This document shows positions 17,216-25,971 of a stretch of 64,000 nt of DNA, piece by piece; within the stretch, counting starts at the first letter, position 1, and every line of letters starts with the position of its first letter. Under the pieces are notes generated by a model. That model was given only the letters and a program-made list of their open reading frames with translations, searched no databases and was not told where the DNA came from. This stretch comes from Knoellia sp. Soil729. GTDB taxonomy: Bacteria > Actinomycetota > Actinomycetes > Actinomycetales > Dermatophilaceae. The position numbers and the translations under genes were made by a program. The DNA is taken from contig NZ_LMSA01000003.1 of the NCBI RefSeq assembly GCF_001427985.1, forward strand, positions 325,153 through 389,152, read 5' to 3'.

Positions 17216-18165
17216 GACGCGCCCGCCCGGGCAAGGCGGTCGGCGTCGAGGTCCTTGGTGAAGACGGGCTGGAGCATGTGCCAGTCGGCCGTGTGCTCAC
17301 GCACCGCGCCCGAGAGGGCGTCGGCGCAGGACTGCGTCATCGCCGACACCTTGGCGCGCGTCGTGCCCGACGCCGGCACGGGCACGGGGTCGTGGAAGGT
17401 GATGACGATTCCCCAGCTCCCGCCGTCGCGGGGTTCGTGCCGGATCGACACCGGGAACAGGGGACGGCGCTCGGTCAGGGCGAGGGCCGCCGGGCCGGCC
17501 GCCATCCGGGCCGGCTCACCGCAGAAGTCGACCTCGACACCGTCACGGGACAGGTCCCGGTCCGAGAGCAGCGGGATGAGCCCGGGCCGGCGCGCGGCCT
17601 GGCGCAGCAGCGGGAAGGGCGGCGGGCCCCCGGTGAGGGGGTGGATCGTCATGCCGAGACCGGTGCGGAACTCGAGGAACTCAGTGAACACCTCCTCGGG
17701 CTTGAGCCGCTCAGCCACCGTGGTGACGGGCCCGAGGTGCACGGCGCCCCACGCACCGGCGAGGTCCCAGTTGCCGAGATGCCCCAGGAAGCAGACGAGC
17801 GACCCGCCCTCGGCGAGAATCTCGCGCACCGGTGCGTCTCCCTCGGCGCGCACCCGCAGGGCGAGCTCGTCAGGAGTCAGGACGGGCAGGCGGAAGGCCT
17901 CGCAGTAGTAGCGCATGTAGGCCCGCATGCCCTCGTGCACCAGGGCGTCGAGCCCGGCGTCGTCGAGCTCGGGACGCACGGTCGCGTAGTTGGACCGCAT
18001 CCGCGCACCGCCGCCCCGGGCGACGGTGAGGTCCGCGATGCGGTCGAACAGGACGTAGGCGGCCCGCTCGGGCATGCGCCGGATGAACGACCACCCCAAC
18101 CGGAAGCCGGCCACCGTGACCGCGTCGGTGGCGCGGGAGACGAGTCCTGACGGCACGGGGCTCAC
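17212..18165 (-). CDS. Phosphatidylinositol mannoside acyltransferase (PatA/LpxL family)
   Basis: 317-residue acyltransferase that adds a fatty acid to the mannose of PIM. The HTD-type active site H-x4-D is HLGNWD, within SLVCFLGHLGNWDLAG. Later LSDRDLSRDGVEVDFCGEPARMAAGPAALA matches the substrate-binding block of the LpxL/HtrB family. The C-terminus DWHMLQPVF is typical. The gene starts 4 bases inside the PI synthase frame and overlaps pimA by 4 bases. Confidence 0.92.
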   Translation of the reverse strand: MSPVPSGLVSRATDAVTVAGFRLGWSFIRRMPERAAYVLFDRIADLTVARGGGARMRSNYATVRPELDDAGLDALVHEGMRAYMRYYCEAFRLPVLTPDELALRVRAEGDAPVREILAEGGSLVCFLGHLGNWDLAGAWGAVHLGPVTTVAERLKPEEVFTEFLEFRTGLGMTIHPLTGGPPPFPLLRQAARRPGLIPLLSDRDLSRDGVEVDFCGEPARMAAGPAALALTERRPLFPVSIRHEPRDGGSWGIVITFHDPVPVPASGTTRAKVSAMTQSCADALSGAVREHTADWHMLQPVFTKDLDADRLARAGAS

Positions 18166-18803
18166 GCGACGTCGAGGGCCTGTCGGCGCACCTCGAGCAT
18201 CCGCTGCACCACGGTGACGAAGCTTGCCAGGGCCAACAGTGCGAGGACGACGGTGAGGAAGACCTCGGGGAGGAACCAGCCGACCAGCCCGGTGGTCACC
18301 AGGACGGCGACGAGGCGCTCCGCACGCTCGGCGATCCCGACGTTCGCCGTCATGCCCAGGCCCTCGGCGCGCGCCTTGGCGTACGAGACCACCATCCCGA
18401 GGATGAGGCAGGCCAGCGCGAGGGCGGCCATGATGCCGGGGCGGACCTGGAGGCTGCTGCCCGGACGAAGGCTCTCACCCCCGGCGAAGAAGAGGACGAG
18501 GCCACCGAAGACGGAGGCGTCGGCCACGCGGTCGAGTGTCGAGTCGAGGTAGGCACCCCACAGGCTCGAGCGGCCCGAGCGGCGCGCCATGATGCCGTCG
18601 ACGGTGTCCGAGAAGACGAAGGCCGTGATGACCAGGGTGCCCACCAGGAACTCCCCCCGCGGGTAGAACAGCAGCGCCCCCAGGCTGACGCCGAGGGTGC
18701 CCACGATCGTCACGACGTCAGGGCTCACCCCGAGGCGCAGCAAGAGGGATGCCAGCGGGGTGAAGAGCTTGGTGAAGAACGGGCGCGCGTACTTGTTGAG
18801 CAT
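18162..18803 (-). CDS. pgsA: Phosphatidylinositol phosphate synthase (CDP-alcohol phosphatidyltransferase)
   Basis: 213-residue integral membrane enzyme that joins CDP-diacylglycerol to inositol phosphate, feeding PIM synthesis. The CDP-OH-P signature D-x2-DG-x2-AR-x8-G-x3-D-x3-D is intact as SDTVDGIMARRSGRSSLWGAYLDSTLDRVAD. About six hydrophobic segments. First gene of the PI synthase-acyltransferase-mannosyltransferase-LemA run. A TAGGCT box (18813-18818) ends 9 bases before ATG 18803, so it may be transcribed separately from the HIT gene. Confidence 0.92.
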   Translation of the reverse strand: MLNKYARPFFTKLFTPLASLLLRLGVSPDVVTIVGTLGVSLGALLFYPRGEFLVGTLVITAFVFSDTVDGIMARRSGRSSLWGAYLDSTLDRVADASVFGGLVLFFAGGESLRPGSSLQVRPGIMAALALACLILGMVVSYAKARAEGLGMTANVGIAERAERLVAVLVTTGLVGWFLPEVFLTVVLALLALASFVTVVQRMLEVRRQALDVA

Positions 18804-18829
18804 GGTTCGGTCAGCCTAGTGGGCCGACC

Positions 18830-19378
18830 TCACGCTTCCCGCCAGGCGGCGGCCAGGCGGCGGCGCGCGTCCTCCAGCAGCACGGGAAGGGCTTTGGTCT
18901 GGCCGATGACGGGCAGGAAGTTCATGTCTCCGGCCCACCGGGGCACGATGTGCTGGTGCAGGTGGGCGGCCACACCGGCACCTGCGACCTCTCCCTGGTT
19001 CATCCCGATGTTGTAGCCCTGGGGGCCCGAGGACTTCTGCAGCGCGCCGATCGCGTCCTTGGTGAGGGCCGTGAACTCCGCGGTCTCCTCGTCGGTGAGG
19101 TCGACGTAGAGCGACACGTGCCGGTAGGGACACACAAGGACGTGCCCCGGGTTGTAGGGGAACAGGTTCATCACGACGTAGCAGTGCTCGCCCCGGTGGA
19201 CGATGAGCCCCTCCTCGTCGTCGCGGCCGGGCGCTGCACAGAACGGGCACCCGTCGCCGGCGTCCTGCGAGGGCCGCTCCCCGGTGATGTAGGCCATCCG
19301 GTGCGGGGTCCAGAGTCGGTCGAACCCGTCCGGCACCCCCGCGAAGTCCTCGGCGGCGGTCGTCGGAACGTCACTCAT
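18830..19378 (-). CDS. HIT family nucleotide hydrolase/phosphorylase
   Basis: 182-residue histidine-triad protein. The triad motif is HLHQHIVPRW in AGVAAHLHQHIVPRW. Upstream, CPFCAAPGRDDEEGLIVHRGEHCYVVMNLFPYNPGHVLVCPYRHV includes a CxxC pair and the NLFPYNPGH motif of AP4A-phosphorylase-like members. The substrate is probably a dinucleotide polyphosphate or nucleotide conjugate. I chose ATG 19378 (MSDVPTT) because a TAGGAT box ends 7 bases before it. Next to the PI synthase, as in other actinobacteria. Confidence 0.9.
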   Translation of the reverse strand: MSDVPTTAAEDFAGVPDGFDRLWTPHRMAYITGERPSQDAGDGCPFCAAPGRDDEEGLIVHRGEHCYVVMNLFPYNPGHVLVCPYRHVSLYVDLTDEETAEFTALTKDAIGALQKSSGPQGYNIGMNQGEVAGAGVAAHLHQHIVPRWAGDMNFLPVIGQTKALPVLLEDARRRLAAAWREA

Positions 19379-19385
19379 GCCCACG

Positions 19386-19391
19386 ATCCTA
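19386..19391 (-). promoter_or_regulatory. Leaderless-type -10 box of the HIT gene
   Basis: TAGGAT on the minus strand, 7 bases before ATG 19378. It decides between this ATG and a start seven codons upstream. Confidence 0.45.
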
Positions 19392-19408
19392 GACAGCACG
19401 CGCTGGCC

Positions 19409-19876
19409 TCACGTCGTGTCGGTCCGCCACTCCATGAGGCCGGCCGACGGAGCAGTGAACCCGGCACGCTCGTAGAGACCGCGCGCCTGCGGGGCTGCGT
19501 GGAGCTGGATCCTCGAGACGTCGTGGGCGGCAGCCCACTGCCGCAGTGCCTCAATCAGCTGCGTGCCGAGGCCCGCTCCCCGAGCATCGGGGGTGACGAA
19601 GAGCAGCGACACGTGCAGCCACCGGGACCGGGGGCGTCGAGAGCTGGGCAGCTTGGTGACGACCGCAGCCGTGACCAGCCCGAGGGGGCGGCCGTCGGCC
19701 GCCACGGCGACGAAGGTCACGCGGTCCTGGTCGGCCAACCACGCCTGCGCGTAGCGGTCGAGGAAGCCCGGCTCGATGCTGGCGCCGCACTCACGGTCGT
19801 CCTGGATCGTGAGTGCGGCGCAGGCCAGCGCGTCCCGCGGCTCCGCGAGACGGATGACGGTGCCACCGGCCGGCAT
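19409..19876 (-). CDS. GNAT family N-acetyltransferase
   Basis: 155 residues. CoA-binding motif A is LLFVTPDARGAGLGTQLIEALRQWA (ARGAGLG). The last motif is RGLYERAGF. The substrate cannot be told from the sequence. ATG 19876 has AGAGG upstream. It lies 11 bases after thrS on the same strand, so it is probably co-transcribed with thrS. Confidence 0.85.
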   Translation of the reverse strand: MPAGGTVIRLAEPRDALACAALTIQDDRECGASIEPGFLDRYAQAWLADQDRVTFVAVAADGRPLGLVTAAVVTKLPSSRRPRSRWLHVSLLFVTPDARGAGLGTQLIEALRQWAAAHDVSRIQLHAAPQARGLYERAGFTAPSAGLMEWRTDTT

Positions 19877-19887
19877 CGAGGTGCCTC

Positions 19888-21879
19888 TCAGACCTGTGCG
19901 CGCGTCTCGATGGCGGTGAGGACCTCGGCGATGGCGTCCTCGATCGGCACGCCGTTCTTCTGCGACCCGTCGCGGTAGCGGAAGGAGACGGCGTTGTTGC
20001 TGCGGTCCTCCTCACCGGCAATGAGGGCGAACGGCACCTTGGACTTGCTCGCGTTGCGGATCTTCTTGGGGAAGCGGTCGTCGCTGTCGTCGAGCTCGAC
20101 CCGGATGCCCTTGGCCTTCATCTGCGACAGGACGCCCCAGAGGTAGTCGTTGTACTCGTCGGCGACGGGCAGTCCGAGAACCTGGACGGGGCTGAGCCAC
20201 ACCGGGAACGCTCCGGCGTAGTGCTCCACGAGGACACCGATGAACCGCTCGATCGAGCCGAACTTCGCCGAGTGGATCATCACCGGCTGCTGGCGGGACC
20301 CGTCAGCAGCCTGGTACTCGAGGGCAAAACGCTCGGGTGAGGGCTGGTTGAAGTCGTACTGGATCGTGCTCATCTGCCAGGTGCGGCCGATCGCGTCGCG
20401 AGCCTGCACCGAGACCTTGGGTCCGTAGTAGGCCGCTCCACCGGGGTCGGGCACGAGCTCGAGCCCGGTCTCAGAGCACACCTCCTCGAGCACGCGGGTC
20501 GCCTCGGCCCAGTCCTCGTCGGAACCGATGAACTTCTCGCTCTTCTCACCCTCCTCGTCACGGGTGGACAGCTCGAGGTAGAAGTCGTCGAGCCCGAAGT
20601 CACGCAGCAGGCCGAGGACGAACGCGAGCAGGTGCCGGATCTCGTCGGGCGCCTGCTCCTTGGTGACGTAGGAGTGGCTGTCGTCCTGGGCGAAGCCGCG
20701 CACTCGGGTCAACCCGTGGATGACACCGGACTTCTCGTGCCGGTAGACGTGACCGAACTCGAAGAGCCGCAGCGGCAGCTCTCGGTAGGAACGCTGCCTC
20801 GAGCGGTAGATGAGGTTGTGCATCGGGCAGTTCATCGCCTTGAGGCGGTAGTCCATGCCGTCGACGTCCAGCGGCGGGAACATGCCCTCGCCGTAGTAGG
20901 GCAGGTGCCCGGAGGTGTGGAACAGCCCCTCCTTGGCGATGTGCGGGGTCCCGACGTACTCGAAGCCCTCCTCGATGTGCCGATGGCGGACGTAGTCCTC
21001 CATCTCCCGCTTGATGACCCCGCCCTTGGGGTGGAACACGGGCAGCCCCGAGCCGATCTCGTCCGGGAAGGAGTAGAGGTCGAGCTCGCGACCGAGCTTG
21101 CGGTGGTCGCGCTTCTCGGCCTCGGCGAGGCGGTCGAGGTACGCCTTGAGGTCGTCCTTGGTCGGCCACGCGGTGCCGTAGATGCGCTGCAGCTGCGGGT
21201 TCTTCTCGGAGCCGCGCCAGTAGGCGGCGGCGCTGCGCATGACCTTGAAGGCGTTGCCGAGCACCTTGGTGGTGGGCACGTGTGGACCGCGACAGAGGTC
21301 GCCCCAAGCCCGCTCGCCGTCGCGTCGCACGTTGTCATAGATCGTGAGCTGCGCTCCGCCGACCTCGACATCGGCTCCCTCGGCGGCCTCACCGGCCGAG
21401 CCGCCCTTGAGGCCGATGAGCTCGCACTTGTACGGCTCGTCGGCGAGCTCGACGAGCGCGTCGGCGTCGCTGACCTCCCGCCGCACGAAGGCCTGGCCCT
21501 CGTTGACGATCTTCTGCATGGCCTTCTCGAGGGCCTTGAGGTCGTCGGGCTGGAAGGGCTCGGCCACGTCGAAGTCGTAGTAGAAGCCGTCGCGGATCGG
21601 CGGGCCGATGCCGAGCTTGGCGTCGGGGTGCATCTGTTGCACGGCTTGCGCAAGAACGTGAGCAGCGCTGTGCCGCAGGACATCCAGGCCGTCCTGCTCC
21701 TGGGCCGTCACCGGCTCGACGACGTCGCCGTCGCTCAGCACATGCGCGAGGTCGCGCAGCTCGCCGTTGACGCGCGCCACGAGGACGGCGCGGTCGTCGC
21801 CGAACAGGTCGGCCGCTGTCGTGTCCCCGTCCACCGATCGCTCGTCTCCGGCGACGTGGACGGTGATCTGCGAAGACAC
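19888..21879 (-). CDS. thrS: Threonine--tRNA ligase
   Basis: 663-residue class II synthetase. TGS domain at residues 1-60 ([22 protein letters not shown]), then the editing domain with [21 protein letters not shown] (HxxxH). In the catalytic core, [55 protein letters not shown] carries motif 2 and the zinc ligands Cys and His. Motif 3 is near [13 protein letters not shown]. The C-terminal anticodon-binding domain ends [23 protein letters not shown]. Start GTG 21879 has AGGAGAAG upstream. The leader contains a hairpin made of two GTATGCCG copies. Confidence 0.97.
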   Translation of the reverse strand: MSSQITVHVAGDERSVDGDTTAADLFGDDRAVLVARVNGELRDLAHVLSDGDVVEPVTAQEQDGLDVLRHSAAHVLAQAVQQMHPDAKLGIGPPIRDGFYYDFDVAEPFQPDDLKALEKAMQKIVNEGQAFVRREVSDADALVELADEPYKCELIGLKGGSAGEAAEGADVEVGGAQLTIYDNVRRDGERAWGDLCRGPHVPTTKVLGNAFKVMRSAAAYWRGSEKNPQLQRIYGTAWPTKDDLKAYLDRLAEAEKRDHRKLGRELDLYSFPDEIGSGLPVFHPKGGVIKREMEDYVRHRHIEEGFEYVGTPHIAKEGLFHTSGHLPYYGEGMFPPLDVDGMDYRLKAMNCPMHNLIYRSRQRSYRELPLRLFEFGHVYRHEKSGVIHGLTRVRGFAQDDSHSYVTKEQAPDEIRHLLAFVLGLLRDFGLDDFYLELSTRDEEGEKSEKFIGSDEDWAEATRVLEEVCSETGLELVPDPGGAAYYGPKVSVQARDAIGRTWQMSTIQYDFNQPSPERFALEYQAADGSRQQPVMIHSAKFGSIERFIGVLVEHYAGAFPVWLSPVQVLGLPVADEYNDYLWGVLSQMKAKGIRVELDDSDDRFPKKIRNASKSKVPFALIAGEEDRSNNAVSFRYRDGSQKNGVPIEDAIAEVLTAIETRAQV

Positions 21880-21908
21880 AGCGGCTTCTCCTGGGGTGAC
21901 GAGCGCAA

Positions 21909-21944
21909 GGTATGCCGGGTGCGGACGTCCCGACGCGGCATACC
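21909..21944 (-). promoter_or_regulatory. Hairpin in the thrS leader formed by an inverted pair of GTATGCCG
   Basis: GGTATGCCGGGT (21909-21920) and ACGCGGCATACC (21933-21944) pair at 11 of 12 positions around a 12-nt loop. It lies 30 bases upstream of the thrS start. There is no T-box consensus and no T-run. It could be an attenuator-like structure, or the terminator of something read leftward. It is also the only place where two copies of the dispersed 8-mer face each other. Confidence 0.5.
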
Positions 21945-22000
21945 GATGCTATCTGTCCTGTTTCCCGCCTCGCGCGCGCCTTTTGAGGTGCGGCCCTCCC

Positions 22001-23095
22001 TCAGTCCGCGGTCGCGTCCGTCGGAGGCATCACCGCGTCGTCGGCGCGCAGGCGGAGCTCGTCGACCAGGCGTCGGCAGTCGTGCAGGAGCGCGCCGTGC
22101 ACCGGCCAGGCCCGTGGGTCGTCCAGCGGTGACTCGTGCAGCACCGTCGCAAGGTCGTCGAGCTGCTGCAGGGCCCCCTCCAGGCGGGACCCGACGGAGC
22201 GGTGGGCGCCCTCGTCCGGCCAGCCGAAGTCGTCGAAGGCTCCCGAGACCTCGCGCAGCACGTTGGCCACGCCTCCGAGGAACTCACGGCTCGGGCGGGT
22301 GCCGTGGTCGGGGTCGTCGAGGTTGTCCCTCAGTGTGCGGGTGAGGCCGCCCACGTGCCACGTGACGCGTCGCAGCCCCTCGACGGTCTCGCGGTAGCCG
22401 TCCCAGGCCGGGTCGAGGCGACGGATCCGGCCCCTGGGGTTGAGGCGTTGGCTCTCGCGGCCGAGCTCGATCTGGTCGAAGACCCCCGGGGCGTCGTCGT
22501 GGAGGGCGTCCGCATAGCGGTACCACTGCCGGACCGAGTCCACGTTCCAGTCGCCACGCAGCCCGTCGGCGATCTGGTCCACAAGTCCACGCACGCGGCG
22601 GGTGTAGTCGCGGACCTGCTCGCGGGGCCCCTGCACGTGCAGCGGTGCCATGACGAGCACGTTGACGGCGATGCCGACGACGGCACCGATGAGCGTCTCG
22701 AGCATGGTGAGGGCGGTGAAGTCGGTGTCGGTGCCACCGGCGGTGAGCAGGGACAGCAGCGCCATGGAGGGCACCTGGATGCCGCTGTCCCCCAGGTGTG
22801 GCCATCGACCGATGACCAGGGCGCACACGAGGACCAGCAGCATGCTCCACCAGCTCACGCCCAGGGTCGTGCCGACGAGCCACGCGAGGGCCATCCCCAG
22901 CCCGATGCCGATGACCCGTCGGACGCTCTGGCCCAGGGAGCGCACGATGGTGCGGTCGACGACGAGCAGCGCCGCGAGCGGTGCGTAGAAGGGCGTCGGG
23001 CTGTCCATGAAGCGGGTGGTGATGACCCAGGCGATGACGGTGGCCACAGCGGCCTTGACGACGAGGAGCGCCTCGTCGAGCGAGGGACGGCGCAT
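22001..23095 (-). CDS. FUSC/aromatic acid exporter-type membrane protein
   Basis: 364 residues. Five or six hydrophobic segments lie in residues ~10-150 (VVKAAVATVIAWVITTRFM, FYAPLAALLVV, VIGIGLGMALAWLVGTTLG, WWSMLLVLVCALVIG, LETLIGAVVGIAVNVLVM). The soluble helical C-terminal half begins at QVRDYTRRVRGLVDQIADGLRG. This is the FUSC-type layout (half-size form) found in YccS/AaeB relatives. The exported substrate is unknown. A TACAGT box ends 7 bases before ATG 23095. Confidence 0.82.
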   Translation of the reverse strand: MRRPSLDEALLVVKAAVATVIAWVITTRFMDSPTPFYAPLAALLVVDRTIVRSLGQSVRRVIGIGLGMALAWLVGTTLGVSWWSMLLVLVCALVIGRWPHLGDSGIQVPSMALLSLLTAGGTDTDFTALTMLETLIGAVVGIAVNVLVMAPLHVQGPREQVRDYTRRVRGLVDQIADGLRGDWNVDSVRQWYRYADALHDDAPGVFDQIELGRESQRLNPRGRIRRLDPAWDGYRETVEGLRRVTWHVGGLTRTLRDNLDDPDHGTRPSREFLGGVANVLREVSGAFDDFGWPDEGAHRSVGSRLEGALQQLDDLATVLHESPLDDPRAWPVHGALLHDCRRLVDELRLRADDAVMPPTDATAD

Positions 23096-23102
23096 GATGG
23101 TG

Positions 23103-23108
23103 ACTGTA
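23103..23108 (-). promoter_or_regulatory. Leaderless-type -10 box of the FUSC gene
   Basis: TACAGT on the minus strand, followed by 7 bases and ATG 23095. Confidence 0.45.
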
Positions 23109-23174
23109 GACCCGCCTGCGTGGAGAACCGGCCGTCACCTGGAAATGGGGAGGCGCCGGGGCAGGGTCCGGTCG

Positions 23175-23180
23175 TACGGT
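23175..23180 (+). promoter_or_regulatory. Leaderless-type -10 box of the GNAT gene
   Basis: TACGGT, then 6 bases, then GTG 23187. Confidence 0.45.
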
Positions 23181-23186
23181 CGGGGC

Positions 23187-23939
23187 GTGGACCTCCGCAT
23201 CGCCAGCCTCGCCGACCGCCCGGACCTCGAACCGCTGCTCCGGGAGTTCGACGACCCGTGGCCCGAGTTCATGAAGTGGGACCCCGTGAGCGACCAGTAC
23301 TACTCACGGGCTGCCACGACCTTCGCCGCGTGGACGCTCGTCGCCTGGGACGCCGGTGACCCCGGTCGCCTCGTCGCCAAGTCGCACTCGATCCCGTTCG
23401 CCATGGGAGAGGACCTGGGGCGGACGGAGCTCCCGAACGACGGTTGGGACGGTGTCATCACGTGGGCCTGGTACGACGAGGTTGCCGGTCGCGAGCCGAC
23501 CCACGTGTCCGCGCTCGAGGTCGCGATCCGGCCGGACCTGCAGGGCACCGGTCTGGCGTCGGTCATGCTGGAGGCCAAGCGGCAGAACGCTGCTCGCCAC
23601 GGCTTCACCGACCTCGTCGCGCCCGTGCGTCCCAGTCGCAAGCACCTCCACCCACACCTGCCGATGCCCGACTACGTAGCGAGGCTGAGGGAGGACGGGC
23701 TGCCCGAGGACCCCTGGCTCCGGCTGCACGTGCGCATCGGTGCCGAGGTGGTCAAGGTCTGCCCCCGGGCCATGACGATCTCCGGCACCCTCGAGGAGTG
23801 GCGCGGCTGGACGGGGCTGCCGTTCGACCGGTCCGGCGACGTCGAGGTGCCTTTCGCCCTCAACCCCGTGCACGTCAGCGTGGAGCACGACCATGCCGTC
23901 TACGTCGAGCCCGGGGTGTGGGTGCACCACCGGATGTGA
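23187..23939 (+). CDS. GNAT-like acetyltransferase
   Basis: 250 residues, longer than most GNATs. The recognisable part is ALEVAIRPDLQGTGLASVMLEAKRQNAARHGFTDLVAPVRPSRK, with CoA-loop LQGTGLA. The C-terminal ~70 residues (LHVRIGAEVVKVCPRAMTISGTLEEWRGWTGLPF...VYVEPGVWVHH) recur in proteins annotated as GNAT or 'Long-chain-fatty-acid-CoA ligase-associated' transferases. I cannot assign a substrate. Start GTG 23187 is chosen from the TACGGT box 6 bases upstream; the open frame extends further but crosses the divergent gene. Confidence 0.78.
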   Translation: MDLRIASLADRPDLEPLLREFDDPWPEFMKWDPVSDQYYSRAATTFAAWTLVAWDAGDPGRLVAKSHSIPFAMGEDLGRTELPNDGWDGVITWAWYDEVAGREPTHVSALEVAIRPDLQGTGLASVMLEAKRQNAARHGFTDLVAPVRPSRKHLHPHLPMPDYVARLREDGLPEDPWLRLHVRIGAEVVKVCPRAMTISGTLEEWRGWTGLPFDRSGDVEVPFALNPVHVSVEHDHAVYVEPGVWVHHRM

Positions 23940-23965
23940 CCCGCGCGTGCCGCGGACGGGCGCGT

Positions 23966-23971
23966 TAGCGT
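23966..23971 (+). promoter_or_regulatory. Leaderless-type -10 box of the S9 peptidase gene
   Basis: TAGCGT, then 6 bases, then ATG 23978. Confidence 0.45.
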
Positions 23972-23977
23972 GGCGCC

Positions 23978-25882
23978 ATGACCTCACTCCCCTTCGGCAG
24001 CTGGCCCTCTCCCCTGTCCCCCGACGCCATGACTGCCGCGACCCGGATGCTGGACGAGGTCCGGGTCGACGGACCCGACACCTACTGGCTGGAGTCCCGG
24101 CCCTGGGAGGGCGGCCGCGTCGTCCTGGTCCGTCACGTCGGTGGCACCGGGGCCGTCGAGGACGTGGTCGGCGACGAGGTCAACGTCCGGTCGCGAGTCC
24201 ACGAGTACGGCGGCGGCGCGTATGCCGTCCGGTCCGGGACCGTCGTCATCACCACGATGCCCGACCTGCGGGTGCACGTCGTCTCGGCGGACGGCTCGCT
24301 GCGCGCAATCACGCCCGAAGGAGGCTTCCGCTACGGAGGGCTCGTGCTCGGCGACGGCTTCGTCCTCGCCGTGCGAGAGGAGCACTCGGGTGCTGCAGAG
24401 GCGGGAAACACCTTGGTGCGGCTCTCGCTCGACGGCGACAACGCGGACGGGGGCGCCGTGCTGTGGGAGGGCACGGACTTCGTCGGTCGACCCGCCCTGT
24501 CTGCCGATGGCACCGAGGTGGCGGTGGTGACCTGGGACCACCCCAACATGCCTTGGGACACCACGACTCTGCGCCGAGCAGCACTGGTGGACCACGGACC
24601 TCTCGAGTGGTCGGTCGTCGAGGGGCGAGCCGACGTGTCCGTGGGTCAGCCCACGTTCGGCCCCGACGGTTCCCTCTGGTTCGTCTCCGACGAGTCGGGC
24701 TGGTGGAACCTCACGTGCGACAGCGGTGCCGGGCCTGCACCCGTGCACCCGATGGAGGCCGACGTCATGCAGCCCCAGTGGGTCCTGGGCATGAGTGACT
24801 TCGCCCTCCTGGAGGACGGCCGCGTGCTCGTGCACTGGTGGGCCGACGGGGTGGGCCGTCTCGGCATGCTCGACCGTGGGTCGGGCGAGCTGGTGGACGT
24901 GCCGCTCGAGGGAGTGCAGTTCGACCAGCTCCAGTCCGTCGGCGACGAGGTCGTCGTGCGGGTGGGCACCCTCTCGCAGCTCCCGTCGGTCGTGCGCGGG
25001 CCGGCGGAGGGTCCGTTCACGACGCTCCGGCGCAGCCGCGACGAGGGTCTCGACCCGGCATACGCCAGCACGGCGCAGCCGTGGACCTGGACCAACACGG
25101 GTGGCGACGACGTTCACGGGATCTTCCTGGCACCCACACACCCGGAGGTGACCGGGCCCGAGGGTGAGCTGCCGCCGCTGCTGGTGTTCGTGCACGGCGG
25201 TCCGACGAGCCGCACGGAGGCGGGGCTGCAGCTCGCTCGCGCGTTCTGGACGACGCGTGGCTTCGCGGTCCTCGACGTCAACTACTCGGGCAGCACCGGG
25301 CACGGTCGGGCCTACCGCGACCGGCTCCTCGGGCAGTGGGGCGTCATCGACATCGACGACGTCGTGACGGGCGCCCGCTCGCTGGCCGATGCCGGCTTCG
25401 TCGATGGCAACCGGCTCGCCATTCGCGGTGGGAGCGCCGGCGGCTACACCGTCCTGCGGGCGCTCACCAGCAGTGACGCCTTCGCCGCGGGCACGAGCCT
25501 GTTCGGGATCGCGGACCTCGAGGCGATGACGACGGACACGCACAAGTTCGAGTCGCGCTACCTCGACCGGATGGTCGGTCCCTACCCGGAGGCCAAGGAC
25601 GTCTATGTCGAGCGCTCCCCCATCCACCACCTCGACTCGTTGGGCGGTGCCGTGCTGCTCCTGCAGGGTGGGATCGACGAGGTCGTGCCTCCCGCGCAGG
25701 CCGAGGTGATGGCTGCGGGGATGCGTGCCGCCGGCGAGGAGGTCGAGCTCGTGATCTATCCCGACGAGGGTCATGGCTTCCGGGCTGCAGCGACCATCCA
25801 GGACGCCCTGTCACGCGAGCTCGCCTTCTACGGGCGGGTCCTCGGCTTCACCCCCTGCCCCGACACCCCCACGGACAACTGA
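23978..25882 (+). CDS. S9 family prolyl oligopeptidase-like peptidase
   Basis: 634-residue cytoplasmic serine peptidase, no signal peptide. The N-terminal ~370 residues have beta-propeller character (repeated WxxxDxxxxxW-like segments, FGPDGSLWFVSDESGWWNL). The C-terminal alpha/beta hydrolase has FVHGGPTSRTEAG (oxyanion region), the nucleophile Ser486 in RGGSAGGYTVLRAL, the acid in LLQGGIDEVVPPAQAE and the histidine in DEGHGF. The layout fits acylaminoacyl-peptidase or dipeptidyl-peptidase relatives. ATG 23978 lies 6 bases after a TAGCGT box. Confidence 0.92.
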   Translation: MTSLPFGSWPSPLSPDAMTAATRMLDEVRVDGPDTYWLESRPWEGGRVVLVRHVGGTGAVEDVVGDEVNVRSRVHEYGGGAYAVRSGTVVITTMPDLRVHVVSADGSLRAITPEGGFRYGGLVLGDGFVLAVREEHSGAAEAGNTLVRLSLDGDNADGGAVLWEGTDFVGRPALSADGTEVAVVTWDHPNMPWDTTTLRRAALVDHGPLEWSVVEGRADVSVGQPTFGPDGSLWFVSDESGWWNLTCDSGAGPAPVHPMEADVMQPQWVLGMSDFALLEDGRVLVHWWADGVGRLGMLDRGSGELVDVPLEGVQFDQLQSVGDEVVVRVGTLSQLPSVVRGPAEGPFTTLRRSRDEGLDPAYASTAQPWTWTNTGGDDVHGIFLAPTHPEVTGPEGELPPLLVFVHGGPTSRTEAGLQLARAFWTTRGFAVLDVNYSGSTGHGRAYRDRLLGQWGVIDIDDVVTGARSLADAGFVDGNRLAIRGGSAGGYTVLRALTSSDAFAAGTSLFGIADLEAMTTDTHKFESRYLDRMVGPYPEAKDVYVERSPIHHLDSLGGAVLLLQGGIDEVVPPAQAEVMAAGMRAAGEEVELVIYPDEGHGFRAAATIQDALSRELAFYGRVLGFTPCPDTPTDN

Positions 25883-25900
25883 CCCGCCCCCGCCCCCGCC

Positions 25901-25958
25901 AACGGCGTGTCGCGGACTTTTCTCACCAATTCCCTCGAAAAGTCCGCGACGCGCCGTT
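25901..25958. terminator. Long inverted repeat between convergent S9 peptidase and MaoC genes
   Basis: Arms of 22 bp (25901-25922 and 25937-25958) match at 21 positions around a 14-nt AT-richer loop. Each arm ends in CGCGGACTTTTC or its complement, so a stem with a run of T follows in either reading direction. Sits in the 89-base gap between two genes that end toward each other. Best read as a bidirectional terminator, although the length and near-perfection also suit a REP-like element. Confidence 0.75.
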
Positions 25959-25971
25959 GCCGAACCTCACC

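Noticed and set aside
21880-22000. A T-box or other riboswitch ahead of thrS.
   Set aside because: No T-box consensus, no specifier loop and no terminator/antiterminator pair beyond the single hairpin.
23984-25774. A ~600-codon minus-strand frame opposite the S9 peptidase.
   Set aside because: The plus frame contains the full catalytic triad; the minus frame has no motif.
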